A stretch of 64,000 nucleotides of DNA, from assembly GCA_947652115.1 (NCBI GenBank), contig OX393565.1, positions 8,298,622-8,362,621 of the forward strand, read 5' to 3'. The stretch comes from Blastomussa wellsi. Lineage: Eukaryota > Cnidaria > Anthozoa > Scleractinia > Plerogyridae. A program made the position numbers and the translations under genes. Below the pieces are notes generated by a model. It was not told the origin of the DNA, ran no database searches, and saw nothing but the letters and a program-made list of their open reading frames with translations. Positions 43,700 through 54,431 of this stretch are shown in pieces. Every line of letters begins with the position of its first letter. Positions within the stretch are counted from its first letter, which is position 1.

Positions 43700-44771
43700 C
43701 TACTGACTTACATTTTCAACTACTTTGCTTCTTCGATTATAAGTTATACAGATGGGTGGCGAAGCAAAGAGTATAGACTCTATGTCTGCTTGAGTAAGAC
43801 CTTTTATTTCGACAGTATCACTACTAAGCTTAGCAATTTGGTGAATGGCATCTTCAAATAAAGTAAGATCTATTTTGTCATTACTTGTGTCTTGAAATAA
43901 CACTTGAGCAAACCAGTGTTCTTTAGAAGCTGTCTGCTTTTGCTTGAAATGGCACTTGGCACATTCTATAAAAGCATGTCCTGGACTGGGATTAACCTTT
44001 TTATTGCACTTGCAGCACGACAGATAGGAGGCAACTTGATTTACTCCAATTATTTCTGGTACTTTCAAGGACTGTAAATGGGAGAACTTCTTTAAATTGT
44101 GGGGCAGATTCAACTGTGGAGCCAGATTTGGCAGTGTTTAGGCAGATTTCATGGCTCATCTTATCCTTATATACAGAGATATCACGGAAGGTGTACGTGT
44201 CACCCTGGTTGATGGTGCCAACAAAGTTCTCCCATAATGTCATTTTCATGGTTCCTGATGGATCAGCAAGAATGGCATGTTGGATTTGTAGGTTTTTGGA
44301 ACTGACAGTTTTTGAAGGATACAAATGGGTAACTTTGGCAGTTACTGTAACTATTTGGCCAGGACACACAGATTTAATGGTGGACAGGTTCATCGTTGTG
44401 GGAAGTTGAACTTTATCAAAGTCTATTGCTGGAAAATGTTCAATGGTAACATCATGACCCATCAGCAAATCTTCAGCATTTGATTTTGTGTCAATGCGGA
44501 ACTTCTTAATTTTCACTGGGGACTTTGCTTTACTCAGGCTTGTAAATCTCTTCAGTTTTGGTGGCGAAAAACACACTCCCCGGACAGTTTTTTCTTTACC
44601 TTGAAGTTGACAGTCAAAGTAACTTCCCTTTTTTAGTGGAGAAATATTTTGGATGTATCCTACAAACTCTGTGGTTGCCTGATCACATGGGCTTTTCTGT
44701 GTGGCAGATACATCAGGTATTTGATCACTATTCTCTTTCTGTCCAGTACCACTGGGTATTTGGTCAGCCAT
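43700..44771 (-). pseudogene. RPA-like OB-fold protein of the Helentron (right arm)
   Basis: Mirror of the left RPA gene from ATG 44771, with the same two overlapping frames (44001-44771 and 43700-44113) and the same break. The C-terminal frame has Ile where the left has Ser (FEDAIHQ against FEDASHQ); Ile matches the partial duplicates, so the left base is probably the derived one. Confidence 0.7.
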
Positions 44772-45067
44772 GTCCACCTGTCTCGTAACACGAGATGTTA
44801 GTATCTGAAATTTAAAGAGAAAGAGAGATTGTCAAAAAATAAAGTATAAAGGAAAGAAATATAAAGACTGGTGATTAAAAATATACATACCTCACAAAAC
44901 AACTAAACATGTAAAAACATCTGTTTTCTACATATTTCTTTAAGTAGAGCTTTTGAAGCCATATTACAGTGCTTTTAGGTTTTGCTAAATCTATATCATT
45001 ATGCATTATACTATTTCAATTTCATCATGTTCTTATACATTTATGAAGTGTTTGTTTTACAAGAAGG

Positions 45068-46144
45068 TCACGTTGTTTTAATAAATGCACATATTGCTTT
45101 ATGGTCTGTGAAATACGTTTCTAAAATGTGTACTTTGACCTCTGATTCAGGCATATTAGTATAGATATGGTCAATGGTGGTCCTGTTATCAGTAGTATAG
45201 CGTGATACTAATTGTCTGTAATTATGGTCTCTAACAAACAAGTTATGAAGTGGGACTTTGTCTTTTTGAATTAACCAATTGACATTAAAGTCGCCTATGA
45301 AGATGCAGAAATCAGAGTACAAAGTCAAAATTTGCTTCAATGCCAGACACATATGACTCACTGGTACTTTTGGGGAGCGGTATACTCCTATGATTGTAAC
45401 TTGTGGTATCGTCTCTAGTCTGATGACAGTTATCTCAACACCATTTGTGTTTTTGCATATTGGATATCCAAGGACGAAAGGGTTTTTGCTGTATACTGCT
45501 GTACCTCCATAAGGCCGTGTATTCAGAGCTGTGGACTGATTGTCATTTCTAAATAAAGTATACCCTGTGATGGCATAGTCGGTATCTTTGTCTGAACTAT
45601 TCAATCTTGTTTCTGAGAAGATATTCATATTAACGCTTGAATAATTCAAATCTTTGCGTATATCTTCAATATGCCTGTGCAATGATCTTGAATTAAGGAA
45701 ACATATTTTTAAAATATTTTGATCTGTCTCATAACTGTAGATAGGAGATATGGAAAGCTTGAGATGGGCTTCAGTTCGTAAATGTTGCATTTGAACTTTT
45801 ACAGTAGGATTTACAGCTATTTTACTTTCACAAAGGTCAGTGATATGCAGTCCTTCAATGGTTGTAACTCTACTCAGACCTACATAATGGATGTGTGGTA
45901 TGGCTCTCTTGGTGTTAAAGTTAACGACTATGTTAGTCTCAGTATCACCTTGTGATCTGTGTATGGTTTTAGCAGCTGCAGGTCTTAGTGGAAACTGCTT
46001 TCTCACAACTTGAGTTGTTCTATTTTTTCCAACTGCAAATTGTGCAGTAACAGGTTTGATAGGAGTCCATGTGCATTCAATACCTTCTACATACAAACGC
46101 CTGTTATCATGTCTAGTTTTTTCTCCGACATCTGTATGGTCAAA
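45068..46144 (-). pseudogene. Helentron helicase-endonuclease remnant (right arm)
   Basis: Mirror of 31980-33056, identical in protein over the whole frame as far as I can see, including KTIHRSQGDT, YVGLSRVT and FIGDFNVNW, and truncated at the same junction with the virus-like ORF. Confidence 0.8.
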
Positions 46145-46623
46145 TTGTAAAACTCGGCCGACGCATCCGACGAGGACCCGTGACCGTTCGCAGTGCACCC
46201 GACGATGACGACGACGACGACGACGTGCTCTTAAACGCTCCCTTGGAAAACATGTTGAAACAAATCGTCAAAGCCAACAAGGCGACAGCTGCTGCAGCAG
46301 CAACAGCAGCAACGCCCACCGTCGTCGTTAAAAAGGAATCCTCGACGCAATCCAAATCAGTTCCACGCAATAAAACGATCAAACGACAACCTGCCACACC
46401 GTCCACGTCCCACGCAGACCAAGGACCACCAAAAACGACTTTCAAAGAAAAACTGACAGGTCTGTTCAAGAGGAAGAGAAAAACAGAAGCCGAGCGATTG
46501 AAACCGGCACCCGAGTGGGAAGATTGGCACAAAGGCAAGAAACTGAGACGTCCTTTAGAGCCCGAGTATGACGAAACCGACGAAGAAGAAGAGTCGTACG
46601 AGGAAGAGGAAGACGACGACTAG
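46135..46623 (+). pseudogene. Acidic-tailed ORF, 5'-truncated (right arm)
   Basis: Mirror of 31501-31989. The open part from GTG 46180 has Ala for Val in the Ala-rich stretch and Asn for Lys in the SVPR(K/N)KTIK patch. No ATG in frame before the Helentron junction near 46135-46145. Confidence 0.5.
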
Positions 46624-46933
46624 TGGAGGGGGATTCGACATCCAGAAATTACTGGCAAAAACCGGCATGGAATTTCATTGGCCCGGATATCAGTTCATGG
46701 GACCTGGCACTCATTTGAAAAAGAGACTCAAACGAGGCGACAAGGGCATCAATCGTCTGGATCGGATTGCAAGAACCCACGACATCGATTATTCTCGTGC
46801 TAAGAACCTACAAGACAAGTGGGTAGCGGACGCTAAGATGATAAGTGCGATCAACAAGTTACCCGGCAAGAAAACCATGACAGAACGCATCGTGAGACGT
46901 ATCATGCAAGCCAAGAAAAAACTCAAGTTGTAA
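46568..46933 (+). CDS. Parvovirus-type phospholipase A2 domain protein (right arm)
   Basis: Mirror of 31191-31556 with an identical 121-residue product: Ca2+ loop YQFMGPG, catalytic His-Asp in THDIDY, second Asp at residue 88, basic termini. Overlaps the acidic-tailed ORF by 56 bases. AATAAAG follows the stop within a few bases, a close-set polyadenylation signal typical of compact viral genes. Confidence 0.75.
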   Translation: MTKPTKKKSRTRKRKTTTSGGGFDIQKLLAKTGMEFHWPGYQFMGPGTHLKKRLKRGDKGINRLDRIARTHDIDYSRAKNLQDKWVADAKMISAINKLPGKKTMTERIVRRIMQAKKKLKL

Positions 46934-47087
46934 TAAAGTCTTTTATTGACAATTGTTGTTACATAGTTTGCAATTAAAAAAATTTGTTCTTCAACAAGTG
47001 AGTTCCTTGTATAGTGTGTTGAACCTCTCATAGGGGGGATACCCCCCATCCCCCATACCCTTCGTATCACGTGACCTGTTTTGAATG

Positions 47088-47095
47088 TATATAAG
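47088..47095 (+). promoter_or_regulatory. TATA box for the small acidic ORF (right arm)
   Basis: TATATAAG, with the CACGTGA palindrome just upstream and the ORF ATG at 47151. Mirror of the left-arm site; the sequence upstream differs slightly between the arms (CGTATCACGTG here). Confidence 0.5.
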
Positions 47096-47150
47096 GCTTT
47101 TCATCCCACACCACCAGTTACCCCTTGAAGCTGAGTATGAAAAAGTAAGT

Positions 47151-47408
47151 ATGGCGTATGAGAAAGAACTTTTATGGGAAACTTACAACGAAGCGACAAC
47201 ATTGATGGAATGGAAGTTAGACGCCGATAAAGAGAATTGTGAAGGTGCCCGTTATCAGGACATGTTTGATCTTATTCAAGATGGAGCAGTCTTACTGGAT
47301 AGAATAAGTCGTCTATCATGGGACGCGGGTGTCGATGACCCTGAAGTGCTCTCGCTTTGGAATGACTTACTCGTGTGGGCAGAGGCATTTGATGCATTGA
47401 ATCATTGA
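47151..47408 (+). CDS. Small acidic ORF (right arm)
   Basis: Mirror of 30715-30972, identical 85-residue product starting MAYEKELLWE. The ATG follows GTAAGT directly. Function unknown. Confidence 0.5.
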   Translation: MAYEKELLWETYNEATTLMEWKLDADKENCEGARYQDMFDLIQDGAVLLDRISRLSWDAGVDDPEVLSLWNDLLVWAEAFDALNH

Positions 47409-47536
47409 TCTACATTTTATTGAACATTTTATGGACCGTTGATCTACATTTTATTGAACATTTTATGGACCCTTGATGGAACATTTTATTGCTTTACTAT
47501 TTTTTTTTTTTTGATTTTTGTTTTATTTTATCAGTC

Positions 47537-47827
47537 ATGTCTTGTGGAAATTTACCTTCATGCTGTGTAGTCTGTGGCCAGGAACCTCCCACGTGTACAC
47601 AACCTCTTCACAGAGTGCACAACGCTGATCACGAGAAGTTCGTGAAAGAAATCAAATGGGGCGAGATAACAGCCAAGTGGGGTGGTCGCGTTTTCTTGAC
47701 TTGCTGCGGTTCCATTTATGGAGAATATTACGATATTGAGGAGTGGAACTTTACAACCGTGTTTCTAGGTGAGAATCTTAAAAAAGCACTCAAACGTATA
47801 AAATTTGTGAAGACTTTTATTTTGTAA
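47537..47827 (+). CDS. Small Cys-rich ORF (right arm)
   Basis: Mirror of 30296-30586 with Lys for Glu near the C terminus (GENLKKALKR). Keeps the CVVCGQEPPTC cluster. The ATG follows TTTTATCAG, which could be a splice acceptor. Confidence 0.45.
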   Translation: MSCGNLPSCCVVCGQEPPTCTQPLHRVHNADHEKFVKEIKWGEITAKWGGRVFLTCCGSIYGEYYDIEEWNFTTVFLGENLKKALKRIKFVKTFIL

Positions 47828-48197
47828 ACAAAACAACATCTGTGATTTGTTGATGTAGCACACGCTCCTATAAAATTTGTGAAGACTTTTATTTTGCATT
47901 ATCACGTTTTGAAATGCCATGTATGATAGGAGAATTGGACTTTTATTTTGCAAGCGATTGTCACGTTTTGTAAACTTTAGAAATGCCATGTATGATATTA
48001 GAATTGTAATTAAAACAATTTTGAAAAAATCTCCGTGTGATTTTATTTATTCTATTCTATGTAGCACTCGCTCATATATCGTTGCGTTCAATTTGTAAAT
48101 AGTTCCGGCGACACTGAAAGCGCTTAAATAAATGAAAGCCTAAACACGAAGACGGGACGTCTCAATCAGATAAACATGTGCGTGCAAGTGCCAAATC

Positions 48198-48578
48198 TGT
48201 TCGCTACAAAAAGGCTAAAATTTTGAACAAAAGATTGAAATATGATAGAAACTTCAAATAAACTTTGCTTCAAATTAAATGTCATTGAAGATGAACCCAC
48301 GAAATGTACTCAAAATATCAAAATATAGAACATTTCAAAGCCGTGCAATTCTGCATGCGTAATTAGTTTATTCAAACTTCACTCGGCTTCATTCGCTCCA
48401 AAAAGGCTAAAATTTGAACAAAAGATTGAAATATGATAGAAACTTCAAATAAACTTTGCTTCAAATTAAATGTCATTGAAGATGAACCCACGAAATGTAC
48501 TCAAAATATCAAAACATCGAAAATTTCAAAGCCGTGCAATTCTGCATGCGTAATTAGTTTATTCACACTTCACTCAGT
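48198..48578. repeat. 191-bp tandem duplication (right arm)
   Basis: Mirror of 29545-29925; the landmark GTGCAATTCTGCATGCGTAA occurs twice, near 48342 and 48533. Confidence 0.85.
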
Positions 48579-49247
48579 TTAAAGCTAAAAGTGGAAAGTT
48601 CAAATTTTAGCACACGGCTTTTGCATTCAATTCATAATTCAGTGGCTTTACCGATCTTTCTAAAACTTCCATACAAATTCGAAGCAACATTGTACATTAC
48701 CATTTTGTGTTCAAGTCTTGAAAAGCCTAATTAACTTCGTGTACAGGTCCGTGATTCGAATTCAAAACACGTTTGTAAGCGCCATGACATCATGTCTTCA
48801 AGGCCGTAAAAGGATAGATGAATCCTTCATCAGCGAGGTTTAAGCAGTCTATTCATGATTTTCCATTTCAAATCCACTAAAAAATCAATCTGTGTTTCTC
48901 CTCCTCATTTTTAACTCCAAAGAGAAGTGCCCCATCTAGCGAAAGGACTGGAAAATAATACGCTCCCTTCAGGAGCGGGGGACCGGAAAGCCATGACGTC
49001 ATCCCATTATCGATTTTTATCGATTACGACTAGACCTGGAAATCTGTGAGACGGGTCCAGAACCTCCGTAGAGGTCTGGGGCGCAGTTTTACACGCATGG
49101 GCGCCGCCATCTTAAGACTACGACCGCTAAAAAAAAAATTGCTCATGGGTAATTTTGTGAGCGGCTTTCTGATTGGTCGAGACCAAAAAATATTGCTCTC
49201 TCGACCAATCAGAGCGCTTAGGCGCTGGTTGAGCGACTTATACTACT

Positions 49248-52019
49248 CTCCTCCAAAAGCTAGAGAAAATCAACTCACGTATCGACGAAACCCCAGAAAA
49301 TAGCTCCCTTGTAAGCAAGGCTAAAAAACTCAAGATCGAATTGGATGAAATTGCCGTGCAAAAAACTAAAGGGTCTATTATCCGGAGTAGGGCTAGATGG
49401 TATGAATTAGGAGAAAAATGCAACAAATACTTTTTTAACTTATAAAAAAGAAGTTATGTAAAGAAACATATAACAAAGCTGAAGACACCTGACGGTAGCA
49501 CTGTAGAGGATCCAAAAACTATATTAACCGCCATGAAAAGTTTTTACAATCAGCTTTACACCTCTCAAAACCAGCTTTCAGCTGAACGCTTTTCTACCTT
49601 TTTCGATTGTGAATCCTTACCAAAACTCGACAGCACAAAGCAAGACCTTTGCGAAGGCCTGATAACCGCAGAGGAATGCCTTGCCGCGTTGAAAACGTTT
49701 CAACCTAACAAGACTCCTGGCACAGATGGGTTAACAGCAGAATTTTACCTTCGTTTCTGGTCCGATGTTTCCGGTCCTTTGATAGACTGCCTCAATCACA
49801 GTGCCTCACTAGGAGAACTTTCTATCTCTCAGAGACAAGGAATCATCTCCCTGATCCCAAAAAAGAATAAAGATCCTCTTCTGTTAAAAAATTGGCGCCC
49901 TATTTCTCTTCTAAACACAGACTACAAATTAGCAACCAAATGTATTGCGAAACGTTTAGAGAAAGTACTTCCGTACTTGATAGACGGTGATCAAACTGGG
50001 TACATCAAAGGTAGATTTATTGGTGAAAATATTCGCCTAATTTCGGACATAATTGAGCAATATGAAAACAAGGACGGAATGATACTTTTCCTTGACTTTG
50101 AAAAGGCCTTTGATTCTTTAGAATGGGACTTTCTCTTTAAAGTGCTTAACACTATGAATTTCGGTCCAAGTTTCCTCAACTGGATCAAAACGTTTTACAC
50201 CAACATTTCTAGCTGTGTTGTCAATAATGGCTACTCGTCAGAATTTTTTTCTCTCCAAAGGGGTGTTAGACAGGGTTGTCCTCTTTCAGGCTTACTCTTT
50301 GTTCTAGCTGTGGAGCCACTCGCCCACCAAATAAGAATCGATGAATCAATCAAAGGACTTGAAAACGGAAATAAGATCACTAAACTCAGTATGTACGCTG
50401 ACGACACCACCGCTTTCATTTGCGACGATTCATCCGCGGTGTCCCTACTAACTCTTCTCGATCAGTTCGGTGACCTTTCCGGCTTGAAAATCAATAAGTC
50501 TAAAACCGAGGGTCTTTGGCTTGGTCCTTTGAAAAGTCGATTAGGCAAAGAAGAACCTTTTGGCATTTCATGGCCGAAGCAATACGTCATTGCGCTTGGA
50601 ATCGCTTTTCCTTATCATGTTCAGGTTGGGAATAAAATCAATTTCGACGAGAGGCTCGCCAAACTCAAAAAAGTTCTAAATACTTGGTCAAGTAGACATT
50701 TAACGATCTTAGGCAGAATTGCCATCGTCAAAAGCTTAGCTCTCGCCAAACTTGTTTATAGTTGTTCCGTATTAAATGTTCCCAAAGAATTTGTAAAAGA
50801 AGTCAACAGCAATATCTTCTCTTTTATTTGGAAATTTAAGCCAGATAAAATCAAAAGAAAAACCCTGACCGGCCCAATAAGCCACGGCGGTCTTAATATG
50901 CTCAATTTTGCTGACGTTGTTAAATCGCTCAAGACTTCGTGGGTTAATCGTTACTGTCTAGCAAATGACCGCCATTGGTGTGCCCTCCTCGATTCGCTTT
51001 TAAGTAAGGTCGGTGGAACTCTCTTATTTCAATGTAACTACGATCTTAAATTACTCGACCTCAAAAATCTCTCTGTCTTTTATAAAGACGTTTTAGCTGT
51101 ATGGCAAGAGCTCAATTCCAAAGTTCCACGTAACGCAAATGAATACAAACAAGAAATCATTTGGAACAATCGGTTTATAAAGATAAACGGAAAATCGTTT
51201 TATTATAGATCATGGGCTAATAAAGGCATTTTGAAAATAAGCAACCTCCTAAACATCCATGGCCAGTTCCTTTCGTTCGAAAACTTCAAATGCAAATATA
51301 GCGTTCGCTCTACTTTTCTCGATTATGCTGGTGTTCTTGCGGCAATCCCTAAAATTTGGAAAAGCGAAATCGTAGGTAATCTCACAAATGGCGATAACGA
51401 ACCAGTTCCATCCCTTGACATCTCCTCTACAAAAAAAGCCCGTGTGATGCTTGCAGAAAGATCCTTTTCTCCCCCCATCGTTGAAATCAATCTTAGAAAA
51501 CAAGGGTTGAATGTAAAGGCAGTATACGAGCTTCCTTTTAAAGTCACAGTCGAAAACAAACTGAGGAGCTTCCAATTTAAACTAATTCATAACATCATAC
51601 CCACTAATCACTCTCTTTACAAAATGAATATAAAGGCTACTCCAGAATGTGAACGCTGCCTCTTTCCGAACGAAACGCTTATTCACATGCTTTGCGAATG
51701 CCCCGACGTTAAAATCTTTTGGAAAGACGTAATGATGTGGTGGAATGCTAAGCGCTCTGACAACATTAGCCCTAGTAATACTGAAATCCTGTACGGTTAC
51801 AAACCTGAAACGACCACCTTCTACGCGTTAAACCATTATCTTCTTATTGCCAAATATCATGTTTTTCTTGCAAGAAACCAGTCTGAGAATCCAAATTTAA
51901 AGGTCTTTCTTGCCTTACTAGACAGCAAGATCAAATGTGAAAGACAAATAGCCATTAGAAATCCTAATTACGAAAAATATAGAGCTAAGTGGACCACTCT
52001 CAGCAACTACGATGCGTGA
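49248..52019 (+). pseudogene. LINE ORF2, C-terminal part: reverse transcriptase
   Basis: Resumes ORF2 in phase after the insertion (CTC CTC CAA AAG). One nonsense codon, TAA at 49443-49445, sits where related LINEs have Glu (FNL-E-KRSYVK is expected; FNL-stop is seen); the rest is open to 52019. Reverse transcriptase blocks: NKTPGTDGL, NWRPISLLNTDYKL, QTGYIKGR, LFLDFEKAFDS (catalytic Asp), RGVRQGCPLSGLLF, MYADDTTAF (catalytic Asp-Asp), GLKINKSKTE. The C terminus has the cysteine knuckle CERCLFPNETLIHMLCECP of L1/Tx1 elements and no RNase H. Absence of RNase H and the CCHC spacing place it in the L1/Tx1 group. Only this nonsense codon and the insertion disable ORF2. Confidence 0.9.
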
Positions 52020-52365
52020 AGCACTTTAAGTATGAAAGTTGAGTAAGGGGAATCTTCTATTATCTTTTGTATGTGTGGGTGGGGTGCGTGTGGGTGTATG
52101 TGTGTGTGTGTTGTGTTAGCATCGTATGCAGGATGACGTAGCACGTGTATTTATTTCGTAATTAGTTAAAAAGAATACAAGCAATGTAAGTACAATTTCT
52201 GTAAGTAGGTCAAGCAATGTAATGTAATGTAATGTAGTAATAGTAGTGTAACTCAAATAGTCATGTAACGTAGTATTGTTTGTATGTGTCGTTGCTATGA
52301 ATAATAATAATAATAATAATAAAATAAAAAAATAAATAAAAAAAAGTCAGAAAGGAAAAAAAAAA
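52020..52365 (+). other. LINE 3' UTR and tail
   Basis: GT-rich run (about 52070-52115), repeated AATGT/AATGTA motifs and an A-rich (AATAAT)n tail ending at the second copy of the LINE target duplication. Confidence 0.8.
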
Positions 52366-52381
52366 AATGAGCTGGCTTCCT

Positions 52382-53450
52382 CACTGCTCGCGTACGCTTC
52401 AAAAACTATTTTTTTTCATTCAGCAAAACGTCATTTAGCAAACTTTTACTTGAATCTTGTTTGCTTTTCTCTTAGCTTTAACAATCGTTTCTGCCGTCAG
52501 TTAACATTTACAGGCTACTACAAATGTATACGAAGTTGGATGTAAGTATTAAAAGGAGTTTCAGTTTGAGTTTCATCATAATCAGTTGTAATTTTGCGAA
52601 ACAGGTGTAATCGGCGTGGTCAATTTTTGTGCTGATAGCTCGATCGGTTGAATTAATAGATGAATAGTTGAATAGCTTTATTCTTTAGAAATGTTGTTAT
52701 CTACAGAACGAATAATTTCAGCTGTTTCGGTGGGCAATTTTCGGCAGCTAAGTCTGGTTCACTACGAATCAGTTTTTCAATTGAAACTGGCAATTTTTTT
52801 CTTCCTTCGCTCGCCGACAAACAAATCGAAATAAATACTACTTCAGTTTTATTGTTTGTGCTTTGTTCAGCTCTAATGATAATGCCTTAACTTTTGACCA
52901 TGGTTTACACAGGCTTCTGTACTGAGCTGAAGGGGAAACTTTCAAAACACATAGTTCCGTATGTTCGTATGTTTTTACTCACAAGTACATCACTTCTGTA
53001 AAAATATATATCGCGTTGGCGGTACGTATTATTTTCGTTTGTTGTGCAAACATTTTGTATGACAAACATCTCAATTTATCTACACTGTACGTTCGCAAAT
53101 ATTGCATTCAATGGTTAACAGGTTTCTGGTGCATGTGATTGTATGAAGTTTCTCGCCAAAAAGTATGAAGTAAATTTTGCCACTACGCAGGCCCCGAAAA
53201 CACCGGAAAAGAAATATTTCACTTGCATAGCAGCCGCGTAACATGGCAACCAGATACTGTTCAGGGCCCTTAAAACATCTTTTCTGACAATTTGATGAAA
53301 GAATGAGATATTAAAATGCAAGTGAGTGGTGTTCGGGATTATCCCTTGAAAATTTAATATTGTACGCTTTAAGACCCTGTTCCTGGGCCTAAAGCAGTTT
53401 ATTACCAATATACGCGGCCAAATTAAAATCCGGCCTAGTCAAAACACATA
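52382..53450. other. Intergenic, no gene seen
   Basis: AT-rich flank of the LINE. A short block near 53255-53280 (CAGTATCTGG/CAGGGCCC) has distant echoes at 25900-25920. No coding frame that I support. Confidence 0.4.
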
Positions 53451-53611
53451 TAATTTGGTTTTATCAACTGGGTTGATAATGTCAATTGGCCACCGTAAAG
53501 AGATTCAAGTGCTGACGTTTCGAGCGTTAGCCCTTCGTCGGAAACGTCAGCACTTGAATCTCTTTACGGTGGCCAATTGACATTATCAACCCAGTTGATA
53601 AAACCAAATTA
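53451..53611. repeat. Perfect foldback of a hammerhead-like repeat
   Basis: About 70 bp (TTGGTTTTATCAACTGGGTT ... CTTTACGGTGGCC) is mirrored almost exactly, leaving a core that on the minus strand reads CCGACGAAGGGCTAACGCTC then GAAACGTC. The same unit occurs singly at 57738-57890. I associate this GACGAAGG...GAAACGTC core with Penelope-like elements and retrozymes that carry minimal hammerhead ribozymes. Confidence 0.6.
53510..53552 (-). ncRNA. Hammerhead-ribozyme-like core
   Basis: On the minus strand: CCGACGA, helix II GGGC-TAAC-GCTC, GAAA, a two-pair helix III (AC/GT) and C17, then AGC pairing back into helix I. This matches the hammerhead layout except that consensus U4 is C, which should impair cleavage. 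No RNA evidence. Confidence 0.35.
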
Positions 53612-53622
53612 TATTGTTATAC

Positions 53623-53667
<45 letters not shown>

Positions 53668-53698
53668 CTAGTCAAAACACACGCTGTGCGGGCCACAA

Positions 53699-54076
53699 AT
53701 GGCCCTGAAGTTGATTGGTTCACGCGATGAATTTAAACCAATCAGATTACGTTCAGCCGGTTTGAGGCGGGAAAACCATCGAGGTGCGTACGAGCGAACA
53801 GCAGGCTTTGAAGTTCAGTTTCACACAAAACAAATAGTTTTCAGAGAGAAAATCGGTCTGCTTGTTATAAATGGGAAGAATGAAGACAAAAAATTCGGAT
53901 TTAGACTTGAAGATAGGCTAGAAGCAAAAGCGCAATCCAGAAGAAACAAAGAAAGCAAGTTCTTGTCGTCTTTACAAGAAGCGAAACATCGTTCACTTGA
54001 TTCCTACGGTCAAGCAAAATTACCTCGGCTGAAGTACGCCAGGAATTTTACAGCCACGATCAACTGTGAAATGTAA
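53699..54076 (+). pseudogene. Repeat-borne coding fragment, family unknown
   Basis: 125-residue frame from ATG 53699, basic, no recognised domain. Its middle (KKFGFRLEDRLEAKAQSRR) resembles the minus-strand frame at 11461-11667. The downstream bases (ATATTAGGATGTTATTTGGC, CTCGGGCCGCAAATAACACT) also echo the 11270-11345 region. The frame runs to an apparent splice donor (ATGTAAGC at 54070), so it may be a first exon of a repetitive gene or transposon. I cannot name it. Confidence 0.4.
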
Positions 54077-54101
54077 GCTCGTTAAATATTATGATTATCA
54101 A

Positions 54102-54431
54102 ATACGGTTTATATGCGAATGCAGCCATAACACTACTGGAACAAAGACCTGAAAAGAACATTTTTTGGCTTTGAACGGGGTTCGAACCCACGGCCTCTGC
54201 GTTCCCGGTGCAGTGCTCTACCAACTGAGCTATCAAAGCCACATGAGAGCGGCCGTATATGGGTTAGCCCTTAAAGTGGACGAAATACCTGGCGGGGTTG
54301 GTGAATAATAAATTAAAGAATGTCCAACAGTAGCAATTTTCAGGTCTTTGTCCCAGTAGTGTTATGGCTGCATTCGCATATAAACCGTATCTGCTTAATT
54401 GCTACTGTTGGACATACTTTAATTTATTATG
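54102..54431. repeat. Nested foldback flanking a tRNA-like sequence
   Basis: ATACGGTTTATATGCGAATG...AAAGACCTGAAAA (54102-54155) is mirrored at 54336-54390, and AATTAAAGAATGTCCAACAG (54311) is mirrored by CTGTTGGACATACTTTAATT (54404-54425). The tRNA-like sequence sits in the loop of the first pair. Confidence 0.7.
54167..54240 (-). tRNA. tRNA-like sequence inside a foldback
   Basis: On the minus strand GGCTTTGATAGCTCAGTTGG begins a cloverleaf with a perfect acceptor pair (GGCTTTG/CAAAGCC), A box and B box (GGTTCGAACCC). The anticodon loop CCGGGAA lacks T33, one anticodon-stem pair is mismatched and there is an extra base before the 3' acceptor strand. This and its place between inverted arms suggest a tRNA-derived mobile repeat. 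Its accidental translation (ALIAQLVEHCTG...) is a familiar spurious protein. Confidence 0.55.

Larger units (their letters stand above)
28876..49247. mobile_element. Palindromic composite insertion with Polinton-like ends
   Basis: CTCCTC lies on both sides (28870-28875 and 49248-49253); with one copy removed the LINE ORF2 frame is continuous. The termini are AGTAGTATAAG... and ...CTTATACTACT. A 6-bp duplication with AG-starting inverted termini is the published signature of Maverick/Polinton elements (adintoviruses when virus-like), and 20,372 bp is within their size range. The inside is an inverted repeat of two 10-kb arms about a 200-N gap. Each arm has four small virus-like ORFs, one a phospholipase A2, then Helentron, RPA, peroxidase and DTWD1 sequence. 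No polymerase B, integrase, packaging ATPase, protease or capsid gene is visible. It may be a captured-DNA composite or a misassembly through a shared terminal repeat. Confidence 0.55.
39106..49247 (-). repeat. Right arm of the 20-kb inverted repeat
   Basis: Reverse complement of 28876-38904 from 39219 outward, plus 113 bases of DTWD1 3' flank (39106-39218) not present on the left. Gene order and all breaks noted for the left arm are repeated. Confidence 0.9.
26409..52381 (+). mobile_element. L1/Tx1-type LINE, split by a 20.4-kb insertion
   Basis: AATGAGCTGGCTTCCT occurs at 26409-26424 and 52366-52381, a 16-bp target-site duplication. Between them lie a short 5' UTR, ORF1, ORF2 with endonuclease then reverse transcriptase, a 3' UTR and an A-rich (AATAAT)n tail at about 52299-52365. 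Without the inner insertion the LINE is about 5.56 kb and full length. Its 5' end carries GAGAGCCAAGATGG, like the YY1-type start of vertebrate L1. ORF1 has a 104-bp tandem duplication and ORF2 one nonsense codon, so this copy is dead. Confidence 0.9.

Noticed and set aside
28876..49247. TA target duplication (Tc1/mariner) for the 20-kb insertion
   Set aside because: TA can be read at the borders, but the 6-bp CTCCTC duplication is longer and also restores the LINE frame, so it explains more.
54060..54242. 60-residue minus-strand ORF (MALIAQLVEHCTG...)
   Set aside because: It is the translation of the tRNA-like sequence, a familiar spurious protein.
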